The position numbers and the translations under genes were made by a program. Source: DASZHA01 sp035938265 (lineage in GTDB: Bacteria > Chloroflexota > Dormibacteria > DASZGP01). From it: a stretch of DNA of 64,000 bases. The stretch spans positions 31,312 through 95,311 of the forward strand of contig DASZHA010000081.1 of NCBI GenBank assembly GCA_035938265.1, written 5' to 3'. This document shows positions 52,052 through 60,252 of this stretch, one piece after another; position 1 is the stretch's first letter; the number at the start of each line of letters is the position of its first letter. The notes beneath the pieces were generated by a model that worked only from the letters and a program-made list of their open reading frames with translations, was not told where the DNA came from and searched no databases.

Positions 52052-52891
52052 CTAGAACGTGAACAGGTCAATGCCGCCAGACACGCAGATGACCTGGCCA
52101 GTGATGTAGTTGGCCTCCTGCGAACAGAGGAAGGCAATCGTGTTCGAGATGTCCTCGGGTTCGCCTGGGCGGCGGAACACGGTGCGCTTGACGATCCGCT
52201 CGTTCATCTCGGGGTTGCCCATCTTGAACGCCTCAGTGCCGATCACGCCGGGGGCGATGATGTTGGAGGTGATGTTGTAGCGGCCGCCCTCCAGCGCCGT
52301 GGTCTTGCCGAGGCCGATCACCGACGCCTTGGTCGATGAGTAGCTGGCCTGGCCGAAACCGCCCAGGGTACCGGCGACCGATGCCATGAAGATGACCCGG
52401 CCCCAGTTGTTCTCCTTCATGATCGGGAAGACCGCCTTGGTCATGTTGAAGGCGCCGGTGAGGTTGACCTTGACGTCGCGGTCCCACAGCTCGTCGGGCT
52501 GCTTGTCGAGCTGGGCAACGTTGTCGAGGGTGGCGGCGTTGTTGATCAGGATGTCGATCTTGCCGTACTCCTCCTTGACCTTGGAGATGACGTCGGCGAC
52601 GTTTTCGCGGTTGGTGACGTCGAGCTTGTAAGCGGAGGCGCGGCGGCCCATGCCCTTGATCTCGGCGACTGTCTTCTCGGTGTAGACGGCGCCCTGCTGC
52701 TGAAGCACGTTGGACAGGATCGACTGCGACTCCTGCGCCGTCTTCTCGAGCTCGGGGTCGGACTCGATCAGGATGTCGGTGACGACCACGTCCGCCCCTT
52801 GGGCGGCGAGGGTGAGGCAGTCCTGGCGGCCAAGGCCGCGCGATCCTCCGGTGACGAGCGCCACCTTTCCTGTCAGGTCAGCAAATGCCAT
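52052..52891 (-). CDS. Short-chain dehydrogenase/reductase (3-oxoacyl reductase-like)
   Basis: A 279-aa SDR. The cofactor motif is TGGSRGLGRQ, the structural motif NNAA, and the catalytic Ser/Tyr/Lys lie in ASVAGTLGGFGQASYSSTKA. It has an insertion of about 30 residues after the second strand (ESDPELEKTAQESQS), as in some multi-substrate acyl reductases. A strong GAGGAGG precedes the ATG. The enoyl-CoA hydratase follows 15 bases downstream. Confidence 0.9.
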   Translation of the reverse strand: MAFADLTGKVALVTGGSRGLGRQDCLTLAAQGADVVVTDILIESDPELEKTAQESQSILSNVLQQQGAVYTEKTVAEIKGMGRRASAYKLDVTNRENVADVISKVKEEYGKIDILINNAATLDNVAQLDKQPDELWDRDVKVNLTGAFNMTKAVFPIMKENNWGRVIFMASVAGTLGGFGQASYSSTKASVIGLGKTTALEGGRYNITSNIIAPGVIGTEAFKMGNPEMNERIVKRTVFRRPGEPEDISNTIAFLCSQEANYITGQVICVSGGIDLFTF

Positions 52892-52972
52892 GTAGCTAAT
52901 CCTCCTCGGGCGGTGCGCCCAAGGGGCGGCTTCCGCGGTCGATATCGATTGGTTTCGAGCCCTCGGCTGACC

Positions 52973-53380
52973 TCAGACGGAGACCTCGGCCTGGCCGTGG
53001 CTCAACACCTTCTCACCCCGCTGGTTCTCCATCCAGACGCTCACCAAGGCGGTGCCGCCGGCCTCGTCCACGCTCTCGACGGTGCCCTTGCAGGTGACGG
53101 TGTCACCGGGCTGGACCATGTTCGAGAAACGGACGCTGAGGCTCCTGAGGCGGGCCGGGTCGCCAAGCCAGTCGGTGAGGGCCCGCGACAGCAGCCCGTA
53201 GTTGAGCATGCCGTGGGCGATCACACCGGGCAGGCCGACCGACCTGGCGATCTCATCATCCTGGTGAATCGGGTTCTGGTCACCACTGGCGTCGGCATAG
53301 GCCTTGATCTGCTCACGAGAGTGCGTCACCTCGAGACCTGGGATCTCCTGCCCCGCCACCAGCGTTGTCGAGGTTGTCAT
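52973..53380 (-). CDS. MaoC-type (R)-hydratase, HadB-like
   Basis: A 135-aa hot-dog-fold dehydratase. The hydratase motif DASGDQNPIHQDDEIARSVG supplies the catalytic Asp/His, followed by GVIAHGMLNYGLLSRAL. It is paired with the FAS1-DH-type protein upstream, overlapping by four bases (ATGA), like the HadA-HadB pair of mycobacteria. The likely reaction is dehydration/hydration of (R)-3-hydroxyacyl thioesters. Confidence 0.9.
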   Translation of the reverse strand: MTTSTTLVAGQEIPGLEVTHSREQIKAYADASGDQNPIHQDDEIARSVGLPGVIAHGMLNYGLLSRALTDWLGDPARLRSLSVRFSNMVQPGDTVTCKGTVESVDEAGGTALVSVWMENQRGEKVLSHGQAEVSV

Positions 53381-53808
53381 GCGTCAGCTTCCGCCGCCTC
53401 GTTGGGGTCGGGCAGCACCAGGATGGTGGCCTTGGAGCGACACACCTCGGTCTCGGTCGAGTCGCGGACCACCACCTCGGCCTCCACGAACTGGAGACTG
53501 CGCTTCCTGTAGACGTCGACGATGCTGCCCTGGGCGGTGACCGTCTCGCCGACCTTCAGCGGGCGCTTCCAGGAGAAGGCCTGCTCACCGTGGATCAGCC
53601 GGTTGGGTGGGATGCCCATGGACGCCATCGCGCCCCCGCCGGCGAAGAGGGCATAGACGGCTGCAAACGCCGGCGGCGCCACCTTGCCCTCAGCGTCATC
53701 AGGGGCCTGCGGGTAGGCCGGGTTGGTGTCGCCAACAGCGCGGACGTACTCGTGCACCCGAGCCGGGTCGATCGTGGTGCTGGTCGGCTCGCCCGAGCGG
53801 CCCTTCAG
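53377..53808 (-). CDS. FAS1-DH-region/MaoC-like protein, HadA-like
   Basis: Hot-dog partner of the HadB-like protein. The family N-terminus is clearly coded: LKGRSGEPTSTTIDPARVHE leading into YVRAVGDTNPAYP. It begins upstream of the first canonical start (GTG 53757), and no ATG/GTG/TTG exists in frame between the SCP2 stop and there. I therefore propose CTG 53808 (143 aa); with GTG 53757 the protein would lose its first helix. Later segments IPPNRLIHGEQAFSWKRPL and VVRDSTETEVCRSKATI fit the family. It lacks the catalytic Asp/His pair, as HadA-type subunits do. Confidence 0.85.
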   Translation of the reverse strand: MKGRSGEPTSTTIDPARVHEYVRAVGDTNPAYPQAPDDAEGKVAPPAFAAVYALFAGGGAMASMGIPPNRLIHGEQAFSWKRPLKVGETVTAQGSIVDVYRKRSLQFVEAEVVVRDSTETEVCRSKATILVLPDPNEAAEADA

Positions 53809-53840
53809 GTCGTCGAGTTCGATGTCGAGGAAGCCCTTGT

Positions 53841-54164
53841 CTAGCGGAGGACGTTCTGGAGCTTCATCGCCAGCCCCATGTCGCCCTTGACCTTGAGCTT
53901 GCCGCTCATGAAGGCCATGGTGCCGTCGAGCTTGCCGTCGACCAGCTCGAGGAAGTCACTCGCCGCCATCGTGATCGTGATATTGGGGCTCTCGGACTGG
54001 CCGGTGCCGAACTCGCCGGCGCCGTCCGCGAGCTTGACCCACCGCTCGCCACCGCCGTCACCGGTGAGGTCGAACTGGTAGGTGGCGTTCATGCCCTGGA
54101 CCTTGTCCGGGTTCTCCTTGAGACGGCCCTCCATCTCAGTGAAGACTTCGTCGACTGTGGCCAC
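53841..54164 (-). CDS. SCP2 sterol-binding-domain protein
   Basis: A 107-aa stand-alone SCP2 lipid-carrier fold: MEGRLKENPDKVQGMNATYQ, NITITMAASDFLELVDGKLD and FMSGKLKVKGDMGLAMKL. It binds hydrophobic ligands such as acyl-CoA. The start GTG 54164 has AAGGAGGA upstream. It is the first gene of the lipid run and is followed within 32 bases by the HadA-like gene, whose proposed CTG start is just past the SCP2 stop. Confidence 0.9.
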   Translation of the reverse strand: MATVDEVFTEMEGRLKENPDKVQGMNATYQFDLTGDGGGERWVKLADGAGEFGTGQSESPNITITMAASDFLELVDGKLDGTMAFMSGKLKVKGDMGLAMKLQNVLR

Positions 54165-54247
54165 TCGCTGTTCCTCCTTAAACTGACGACCCGGTCACCT
54201 CCGGGACAATACGCTCGCGCTCGTCGGAAAGTCAAACCGCGGCGGCG

Positions 54248-54433
54248 TCAGCCGAAGGTGCCGCGGAACTCGATTTCCTGCTTGCGCTCCTGGGCCTCGT
54301 CGATGCTCTCGAAGAACTCGAATTGGCCCTTGCCATGGAGGTAGAAGCCGCCGCCCTGGTCGGGGGTGATCTTGATCTCGGGGAGGTCGATGTCGAACGT
54401 CTGGCCGGAGTCCGAGACCCGCAGGATGGTCAT
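54248..54433 (-). CDS. Small conserved protein, 61 aa
   Basis: Unrecognised small acidic protein (ILRVSDSGQTFDIDLPEIKI ... HGKGQFEFFESIDEAQERKQ) with beta-rich and then helical character. The start ATG 54433 is supported by GATAAT 6 nt upstream; a longer in-frame start at 54475 would read through that box. It is divergent from the sigma-factor gene, with an 80-base gap holding both promoters. Confidence 0.65.
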   Translation of the reverse strand: MTILRVSDSGQTFDIDLPEIKITPDQGGGFYLHGKGQFEFFESIDEAQERKQEIEFRGTFG

Positions 54434-54439
54434 GGGCTC

Positions 54440-54445
54440 ATTATC
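54440..54445 (-). promoter_or_regulatory. -10 box (GATAAT) of the 61-aa gene, leaderless type
   Basis: GATAAT is followed by 6 nt (gagccc) and ATG 54433. Confidence 0.55.
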
Positions 54446-54500
54446 GCCGCCCGGGCAGGGCGAGGACTGATCCATCGGAGGGCCGGCAACGTAGTGGAAG

Positions 54501-54506
54501 TATGCT
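54501..54506 (+). promoter_or_regulatory. -10 box (TATGCT) of the sigma-factor gene, leaderless type
   Basis: TATGCT is followed by 7 nt and ATG 54514. The upstream in-frame ATG 54502 lies inside the box itself, so 54514 is the better start. Confidence 0.6.
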
Positions 54507-54513
54507 GGTTCTG

Positions 54514-55104
54514 ATGGGCCCCCGAGAGCTCACTGACGAGGAGCTGCTCGCCGCGATCGCGCACCGGGACCCAGATGGGGTTTCGCTGCTCTTCGACCGC
54601 TACGGCGGCCTCGCCTTCGCGGTGGCGCTCAAGGTGCTCACCGATCGCGGCGCCGCCGAAGACGTTGTCCAGGAGGCCTTCTTGAGCATCTGGAAACAGG
54701 CCGCCAGCTACGACACCGGCCGGGGCTCGGCCCGAACGTGGTTGCTCACCGTGGTTCGAAACCGGGCGGTCGACCGGCTTCGCTCGAGCCGCTCTCGCCT
54801 AGCCATGGACCGCCCCATCGAGGGCATGGAAAACCGGCTGGGCGTGCCGGACGCCTGGGCTGAGGTCTCGGTCAACCTGGAGCGCGAATCGATCCAGGAT
54901 GCCCTCGGCGAGCTGCCCGGGAACCAGCGCGAGGTGATTGAGATGGCTTACTTCAGCGGCCTGACGCACGTCGAGATCGCCGATCGCCTGGCCATCCCGC
55001 TGGGCACGGTCAAAGGGCGCATGCGAATCGGTCTGCGCAAGCTGCGAGCACTGCTGGACGCAGGCGAGCTGACCGGGCGTCAGGACATGGCCGAGTCGTG
55101 GTGA
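54514..55104 (+). CDS. ECF-type RNA polymerase sigma factor
   Basis: A 196-aa sigma factor with region 2 (LFDRYGGLAFAVALKVLTDR, DVVQEAFLSIWKQA, WLLTVVRNRAVDRLRS) and region 4 (LPGNQREVIEMAYFSGLTHV, IPLGTVKGRMRIGLRKL). No region 3 is present. It resembles the SigK/SigM-like ECF group. The anti-sigma gene begins seven bases after its stop. The pair probably controls an envelope or redox response; the regulon is not visible here. Confidence 0.93.
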   Translation: MGPRELTDEELLAAIAHRDPDGVSLLFDRYGGLAFAVALKVLTDRGAAEDVVQEAFLSIWKQAASYDTGRGSARTWLLTVVRNRAVDRLRSSRSRLAMDRPIEGMENRLGVPDAWAEVSVNLERESIQDALGELPGNQREVIEMAYFSGLTHVEIADRLAIPLGTVKGRMRIGLRKLRALLDAGELTGRQDMAESW

Positions 55105-55111
55105 ACAGCCG

Positions 55112-55831
55112 ATGACGACGCGCGAGAAGCTTGACTGCCAGGAGGTGCAGGCCCTGGCCGGCGCCTACGCCCTGGACGCCGTGACGCCACTAGAGGCCGC
55201 CGCCATCCGCGAACACCTGGAGACCTGCGCCGGCTGCCGCGCCGACGTGGCACAGATGGTCGAGGTCGCTCGCGCGCTGCCGCTGTCGGTCGAGGCCACG
55301 CCCCCGCCTGCCGGCCTCAAGCAACGCATCCTCGACGCCATCGCCGAGGACCCCGCGGACGCGGCGATCGTGTCACTACCCGGTTCGATGGGAGCGCCAG
55401 AGCAAACGCCGCGTCGCAGCTTCTGGAGCAGCAGGGCCTGGCCGGTACTCGCCGCCGCCGCGTTGGTCGCCGCGGTCAGCGTCGCCGGTTACGCATATAA
55501 CCTGCAGCAGGCGCAGCCTCGCGTGTACACGCTGCACTCGACCGCGGCGCCCACGGCCACCGGCCAGCTGACCTACTTCCCCAGGGAACACGCCGCGTAC
55601 CTCACGCTGGACAAGATGCCCACCGCCGCCGCGGGCCGCACCTACCAGATGTGGCTTATTCGCAATGGCAAGCCTGAGAGCGTGGGCACGATGCAGCCCG
55701 ACGCCGCCGGCGAGGCCGACGTGACCCTGAACAAGGACCTGGGCGGCTACCAGCAGTTCGCGGTCACCGATGAGCCCGACGGTGGCTCGGCCCAACCGAC
55801 GGGGGCCCAGGTCCTAAGCCAGGGCTTGTAA
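55112..55831 (+). CDS. Anti-sigma factor with zinc-binding domain (RskA-type)
   Basis: A 239-aa membrane anti-sigma factor. The N-terminal anti-sigma domain has the zinc motif HLETCAGC (His-x3-Cys-x2-Cys), and there is one membrane helix (WPVLAAAALVAAVSVAGYAY). The extracytoplasmic RskA C-domain has QMWLIRNGKPESVGTMQPDA. It binds and restrains the sigma factor encoded upstream. Such proteins are commonly released by regulated proteolysis or, with the zinc motif, by oxidation. Confidence 0.9.
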   Translation: MTTREKLDCQEVQALAGAYALDAVTPLEAAAIREHLETCAGCRADVAQMVEVARALPLSVEATPPPAGLKQRILDAIAEDPADAAIVSLPGSMGAPEQTPRRSFWSSRAWPVLAAAALVAAVSVAGYAYNLQQAQPRVYTLHSTAAPTATGQLTYFPREHAAYLTLDKMPTAAAGRTYQMWLIRNGKPESVGTMQPDAAGEADVTLNKDLGGYQQFAVTDEPDGGSAQPTGAQVLSQGL

Positions 55832-55862
55832 GCCCCCGCCGTACCGCGGCGTCAGGCCGCGG
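55822..55862. terminator. Two adjacent hairpins between convergent genes
   Basis: GGGCTT/AAGCCC at 55822-55835 spans the anti-sigma stop codon. CCGCGGC-GTCAG-GCCGCGG at 55844-55862 spans the stop of the opposite gene. Strong GC stems without a U-tract; a bidirectional terminator is plausible. Confidence 0.45.
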
Positions 55863-56229
55863 ACCCCTCCTCATCAGGCTCGACTTGCTCGAGCTCCATG
55901 TCCTGGACCTGGAGCGTGGCGCGGCGTCCATCCTTGCGGGTGAGCAGGCAGTCCTGGATGGCGTAGAGGCGGTCCATCACTCGGGTGATCGTGGTGCGAA
56001 GCGGGAACTCGGTGCGGCACTCCGGCGGCAGGGTCTCCAGCAAACGCTCGATCTTGGCGATGGTGGCGGCGGGCACCTTGATGCCGCCGCGAAGATGGAT
56101 TTCCTCCAGCTCCTGAAGGATCTCGTCGACCTTGGCCACCGGCCGGCGCAGCCGTCGACGCTCCGCCAGCCGGCGGCGGCGCTCCCGGTCGGCTTCGCGA
56201 ATGGCCTGGACGGTGTCTTCTAGGAGCAT
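55852..56229 (-). CDS. Hypothetical protein, 125 aa
   Basis: Unrecognised. It is a highly charged, helical, soluble protein: an Arg-rich stretch (RERRRRLAERRRLRRP), then LQELEEIHLRGGIKVPA and ETLPPECRTEFPLRTTITRV, and an acidic C-terminus. ATG 56229 (LLEDTVQAIREADRER) is the natural start; an upstream in-frame start near 56325 would add an unrelated-looking 32 residues. Nothing in the sequence gives a function. Confidence 0.6.
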   Translation of the reverse strand: MLLEDTVQAIREADRERRRRLAERRRLRRPVAKVDEILQELEEIHLRGGIKVPAATIAKIERLLETLPPECRTEFPLRTTITRVMDRLYAIQDCLLTRKDGRRATLQVQDMELEQVEPDEEGSAA

Positions 56230-56496
56230 CCCTGGTCCTGATACGTGGTCGGGTTGCAGTCGGATCAGCCCCGGCTCCACCCGCCTTTTAACAACCTGAA
56301 ATTTGGCTGATGATGATGAGAACACCGTGAGTTGTCCTTGATTCCGCCTGGGCCGGGGATAGTTGGGTTGGTTATGATGTGGTGCGCCCGTGATCCGGGC
56401 GTTGATTGGGGGGCTGGCGCATCACATGGGCCGGCGCAAGTGGGAAGGGACCCGTGACCCGGGTTCTTCCGGGGTAAACAGGACATAAAAGCGATC
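56230..56496. promoter_or_regulatory. Intergenic leader region upstream of the beta-propeller gene
   Basis: About 270 bases without a gene, AT-richer than its surroundings at 56285-56380. TATGAT at 56373-56378 is the best -10 candidate for the + strand gene, with no clear -35. The downstream leader contains CCCGG-GTTCTT-CCGGG (around 56458-56473), which could form a small hairpin. I see no repeat or RNA gene here. Confidence 0.4.
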
Positions 56497-59400
56497 CTGA
56501 AAAGGGCGGGAACACGGGGGCAGAGGCTGTCGGGCGTCCGGGGGCTGATGCTGGCGGGAGTCATCGCTGTGGTTGCATCGATGACTTTCCTCGGTGGCGC
56601 CGCGCCCGCCGCCGCCTTCTTGAGCACCACCGCCCCGACTGCCGGCAAGCAGACGGCGGACCCGTCCGGCTGCCCTGGCGGCATGGTGCTCGAGAACGCC
56701 AACGGTCGTAGCGGCATCCCCGAGTGCAAGCGTCCGGGCTCGCCCGAGGGCCCAGGGGAGCTCGGCGTCGCGGAGCAGCAGCGCGCATCGATCTACCGCG
56801 CAGGCACTGGCGACGCGCCCGCGGGGACCTACGCCAACGCGGTCGCCCAGATGAATGCCCTGCCCAACGCCGCCAGTGGCGCCAGCGGCTGGGCGCTGCA
56901 GGGCCAGGGGCCGCTGGACGCGAGCCAGCCTTACGACGCCGTGGGCAGCCCCTTCCCCCAGACGATCGCTGACCTCGGCCTCAAGCACCTGACCGGCCGG
57001 ATCACGGACCTCGCCTATGACCCGGCCGCGGTCTGGAACGGCAAGCGGATCTTCGCCTCCGGAGCCGAGGGCGGTGTCTGGGAGACCCGCGACGGTGGGC
57101 AGAGCTGGCGGTCCATCGCCGACAGGCTGATTACCCAGTCGGTTGGCGCCATCGCCTGGGTCCCCGGGGCGCCGGCGGGCGGCGATGACGGAACCCTCGT
57201 GGTTGGTACCGGTGACAACGCCCAGGGCCGCTACAACTACAGCGGCCACGGCATCTTCTTCACCAACGATGACGGCAACACCTGGCTTTCGCCCTCTACC
57301 AACGTCGTCGACCCGTCGCAGAACTTCCGGATTCGAGTGAGCCCCGGCGACCCGCACCGGATCTACGCCGCTACCAGCAAGGGACTGTGGCAGGGCAACT
57401 TCCTTCCCGACTTCAGCGCGCTGTCGTTCCGCAACCTGGTGCTGCCGGTCACCCCGAACGGCTACGGTGCGAACTGCGACGGCACCAGCGCAGCCTTCCC
57501 CTGCTTCCTGGCCAACAACGTAACCGACGTCGAGGTACGCAATCCAAACGTCGCGGGCACCACCACCGCTGACGTGGTCGTGGCCAGCGTCGGGTCCCGG
57601 TTCGGCAACCGGCCCTACGACTCGAACCAGGCTTTCAAGCAGACCCCGAAGGCCGGTATCTACAAGTCGGTCAGCTGCGGCAGCATTCTCTGCCCCTTCG
57701 GCTATGTCACCCCGGTCGGGGTGTGCACCACCGCCCCGGTGAATGACCAGTGCTTCCCCACCACCGACCACGTCGGCAGGGTCTCGCTGGCGGCGGCCCA
57801 CGGCACGGGGCAGAACTTCGATTCGCTGTTCGCGGTCATCCAGGATCCGGTCAAAGAGAACGCCTGCTTTGACGACCTGGACCTGCCCACTACCTGTCTC
57901 CCCTCGCAGACGGACCCGGTCCTGGGGCTGCCGATCGCCGGCGGCAACCTGGGCACGGTGCTCGACGGCATGTACTACTCAACCGATTTTGGCGCCACCT
58001 GGCTTAAGGTCATGGACTGGTCCCAGCTCAACTTCTTCGGTACCAACAGCGCCATCGGAGGAGCTGGTACCGGCCAGGCGGCGTTCGGCTACGGTCCTGG
58101 CATCCAGTCGAGCTACAACAACTGGGTAATCGTGGATCCCACTAGCACCGGTGCCAACGGCAAGCCCACCCGCCTTCTCTTCGGCCTGGAAGAGGTATGG
58201 GCCACCAACCCACTGAATGGCGGCACGCTGAGCGGAGCCTTGAACCCGAGCACCACCGGGTGGCGCTCGCAGGCCAACACCGTCGGCGAACCACCTTGGG
58301 TGGCGATCGGGCGCTACTGGAGCGCCTGTGGTCCGTTCACCTTCGGTACGGGCATCAACTGCAACTCGCTGATCAACGCCGGCCTCGGAGGTTCGCAATC
58401 GACCACCCACCCGGACCAGCACGCGGCGTTGTTCGTCCCGGGTCAGTCCGACCTCAATTTCTTCGCGGGGGGTGACGGTGGCATCTCCCTTCAGACCGTC
58501 AATGCCGGTCACCCGAATTTCGACAACAACTCCTGGGGGCTGGGCGTCAACAACAACATGAACGTCCTGCAGCCGTACAACGCCGAGATCGGCAAGGACG
58601 GCACCATCGTGGCCGGCCTACAGGACAACGGGGAGATGAAGATCAACCCGGCCACCGGCAAGATGGACGAGATTTTTGGCGGTGACGGCCTGATGAGCGG
58701 CATCGATCCCGACAACAGCAAAAACATCATTGAGTGCTACGTGCATGCCATCTGCTCCTTCACCAACGATGGCGGTCTCAACTGGACACGCATCGACCCC
58801 GGCGTCACCGATCCGCGCTTCGACGCGCCCCTGCAGATGGATCCCAAGGACGCCAAACACTACTTGACGGGTGGACGCCAGGTCGTCGAACGGATTTACG
58901 GCTACAACGCGGCGCCATGCGTTCCGGCGGTGCCGGCCGACCCGCAGTGCACGATCTTCGCCTCACAGGCGAAGGAATGGACCCAGGTCTATGACCTGGG
59001 CACCGCCGATCACCCGGGTGACAGCTCTCAGCCCGACACCAACACCGGTCCCAACTCTGACAACTCCGCCAGCGCCATCGACCTCAACGGCGCCAGCGCT
59101 TACGTCGGGTTCTGCGGCCTATGTGACGTCTCGCTCGAGGGCATCCCGTTCGTCAACGGCATCGCAACCAACGTCGGGGGCAGCAAACCGCCGAGCCAGA
59201 CAACAACCGACGGGTGGCACATCGCCGCCGCCAACGGGCTGCCCCGGCGCTACATCACATCGGTGCGAATCGACCCGACAAACGTCAACACCATATTTGT
59301 CACCCTAGGCGGCTACCAGCGCGTGTGGGTGCCACCGGGAGCGTTCGGTGAGCCCGTGGATGCTCGTGGCGGCCACGTCTTCAAGTCCACCGACCACGGC

Positions 59401-59817
59401 GAGCACTTCACCGACGTCAGCGGCAACCTGCCCAACACCCCGGCGCTTTGGAGCGTGATCCACAATGGCCAGCTCATTGTCGCCACCGATATCGGGGTCT
59501 TCCAGTCCGGCAACACCTCGGGGGCTGCCTATTCCACGCTGGGCACCCTGCCGGCGACCCCGGTGGACACGATCCGCATCGCTCCTGGCAACCCCGACCT
59601 CATGGTCGCGGCGCTCTGGGGCCGCGGGGTATGGGCCTATTGCTTCAGCGGCGCGGTGTGCCCGTCCAACATCTTCACCAACAACGGCCCGCTCCCCAAC
59701 ACCGCCCAGGCGCGCTCGATGGCGGCCTGGTTGTGGGTGGCCAGCCTGGCTCTGTTTGCCCTGGCGGCCGCAGCGGCCCATCGTCTGTATCGGAGGAATG
59801 GACCCGGCCTAGCCTGA
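56497..59817 (+). CDS. Large secreted beta-propeller (BNR/sortilin-like) protein with C-terminal anchor
   Basis: A large exported protein of about 1,100 aa. The body carries BNR/Asp-box-like units (TRDGGQSWRSI, TNDDGNTWLS, TNDGGLNWTRI, STDHGEHFTDV), typical of WD40/sialidase-like propellers. It has several Cys pairs and ends with one membrane helix (AAWLWVASLALFALAAAAAH) plus RLYRRNG, a membrane anchor. The first canonical start, ATG 56548, would give a signal peptide with no positive charge. The in-frame stretch upstream from CTG 56497 supplies a normal n-region (KRAGTRGQRLSGVRG), so I prefer CTG. No sialidase catalytic residues can be assigned; the role is unknown. Confidence 0.8.
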   Translation: MKRAGTRGQRLSGVRGLMLAGVIAVVASMTFLGGAAPAAAFLSTTAPTAGKQTADPSGCPGGMVLENANGRSGIPECKRPGSPEGPGELGVAEQQRASIYRAGTGDAPAGTYANAVAQMNALPNAASGASGWALQGQGPLDASQPYDAVGSPFPQTIADLGLKHLTGRITDLAYDPAAVWNGKRIFASGAEGGVWETRDGGQSWRSIADRLITQSVGAIAWVPGAPAGGDDGTLVVGTGDNAQGRYNYSGHGIFFTNDDGNTWLSPSTNVVDPSQNFRIRVSPGDPHRIYAATSKGLWQGNFLPDFSALSFRNLVLPVTPNGYGANCDGTSAAFPCFLANNVTDVEVRNPNVAGTTTADVVVASVGSRFGNRPYDSNQAFKQTPKAGIYKSVSCGSILCPFGYVTPVGVCTTAPVNDQCFPTTDHVGRVSLAAAHGTGQNFDSLFAVIQDPVKENACFDDLDLPTTCLPSQTDPVLGLPIAGGNLGTVLDGMYYSTDFGATWLKVMDWSQLNFFGTNSAIGGAGTGQAAFGYGPGIQSSYNNWVIVDPTSTGANGKPTRLLFGLEEVWATNPLNGGTLSGALNPSTTGWRSQANTVGEPPWVAIGRYWSACGPFTFGTGINCNSLINAGLGGSQSTTHPDQHAALFVPGQSDLNFFAGGDGGISLQTVNAGHPNFDNNSWGLGVNNNMNVLQPYNAEIGKDGTIVAGLQDNGEMKINPATGKMDEIFGGDGLMSGIDPDNSKNIIECYVHAICSFTNDGGLNWTRIDPGVTDPRFDAPLQMDPKDAKHYLTGGRQVVERIYGYNAAPCVPAVPADPQCTIFASQAKEWTQVYDLGTADHPGDSSQPDTNTGPNSDNSASAIDLNGASAYVGFCGLCDVSLEGIPFVNGIATNVGGSKPPSQTTTDGWHIAAANGLPRRYITSVRIDPTNVNTIFVTLGGYQRVWVPPGAFGEPVDARGGHVFKSTDHGEHFTDVSGNLPNTPALWSVIHNGQLIVATDIGVFQSGNTSGAAYSTLGTLPATPVDTIRIAPGNPDLMVAALWGRGVWAYCFSGAVCPSNIFTNNGPLPNTAQARSMAAWLWVASLALFALAAAAAHRLYRRNGPGLA

Positions 59818-59874
59818 CAGCGACTTGTCTTCTAGTCGTGTGGCAGGCCCTGGGTGACGGGCCCCGAGCGCCGC

Positions 59875-60240
59875 TTAGTCGGAGGAATGCTCCTTCGGCT
59901 CTTGGTGCGCTGGAAGGTCCACGTCCGCTGCCGGAGGGGCCGTGCCGCCCGCGGGATCGGCTCCCTCGTCGATGGCCACTGGGTCGTCGCCGCTGTCATC
60001 GGGCTCAACCTCGTGCGGCGGGTTGATCACCACCTCCAGGGCGGAGGCGAAATTCACCTCCGGTGACGCCGATGTCTCCGCCTCGCCGGCAACGATGATG
60101 CGGTTCTCGACCCGGGCCACTGTGTCCTTGAAGGACTCCTCGACGGCGTGCTCGGCGCGGTGCAGCTTCTCACCAAGCCCCTCGTGGTGCTCTGGGGCGG
60201 CCTCGTCGTCTGAGCCTTCGGCGCTCTTGTCATCAGCCAT
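59875..60240 (-). CDS. Acidic hypothetical protein, 121 aa
   Basis: Unrecognised. A short acidic, mostly disordered protein with one helical segment (LGEKLHRAEHAVEESFKDTV). ATG 60240 is used; TTG 60252, directly after the cyclase stop, would add four residues. It lies downstream of and close to the adenylate cyclase gene on the same strand, so it is probably co-transcribed. Confidence 0.55.
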   Translation of the reverse strand: MADDKSAEGSDDEAAPEHHEGLGEKLHRAEHAVEESFKDTVARVENRIIVAGEAETSASPEVNFASALEVVINPPHEVEPDDSGDDPVAIDEGADPAGGTAPPAADVDLPAHQEPKEHSSD

Positions 60241-60252
60241 TTCTGCAGACAA

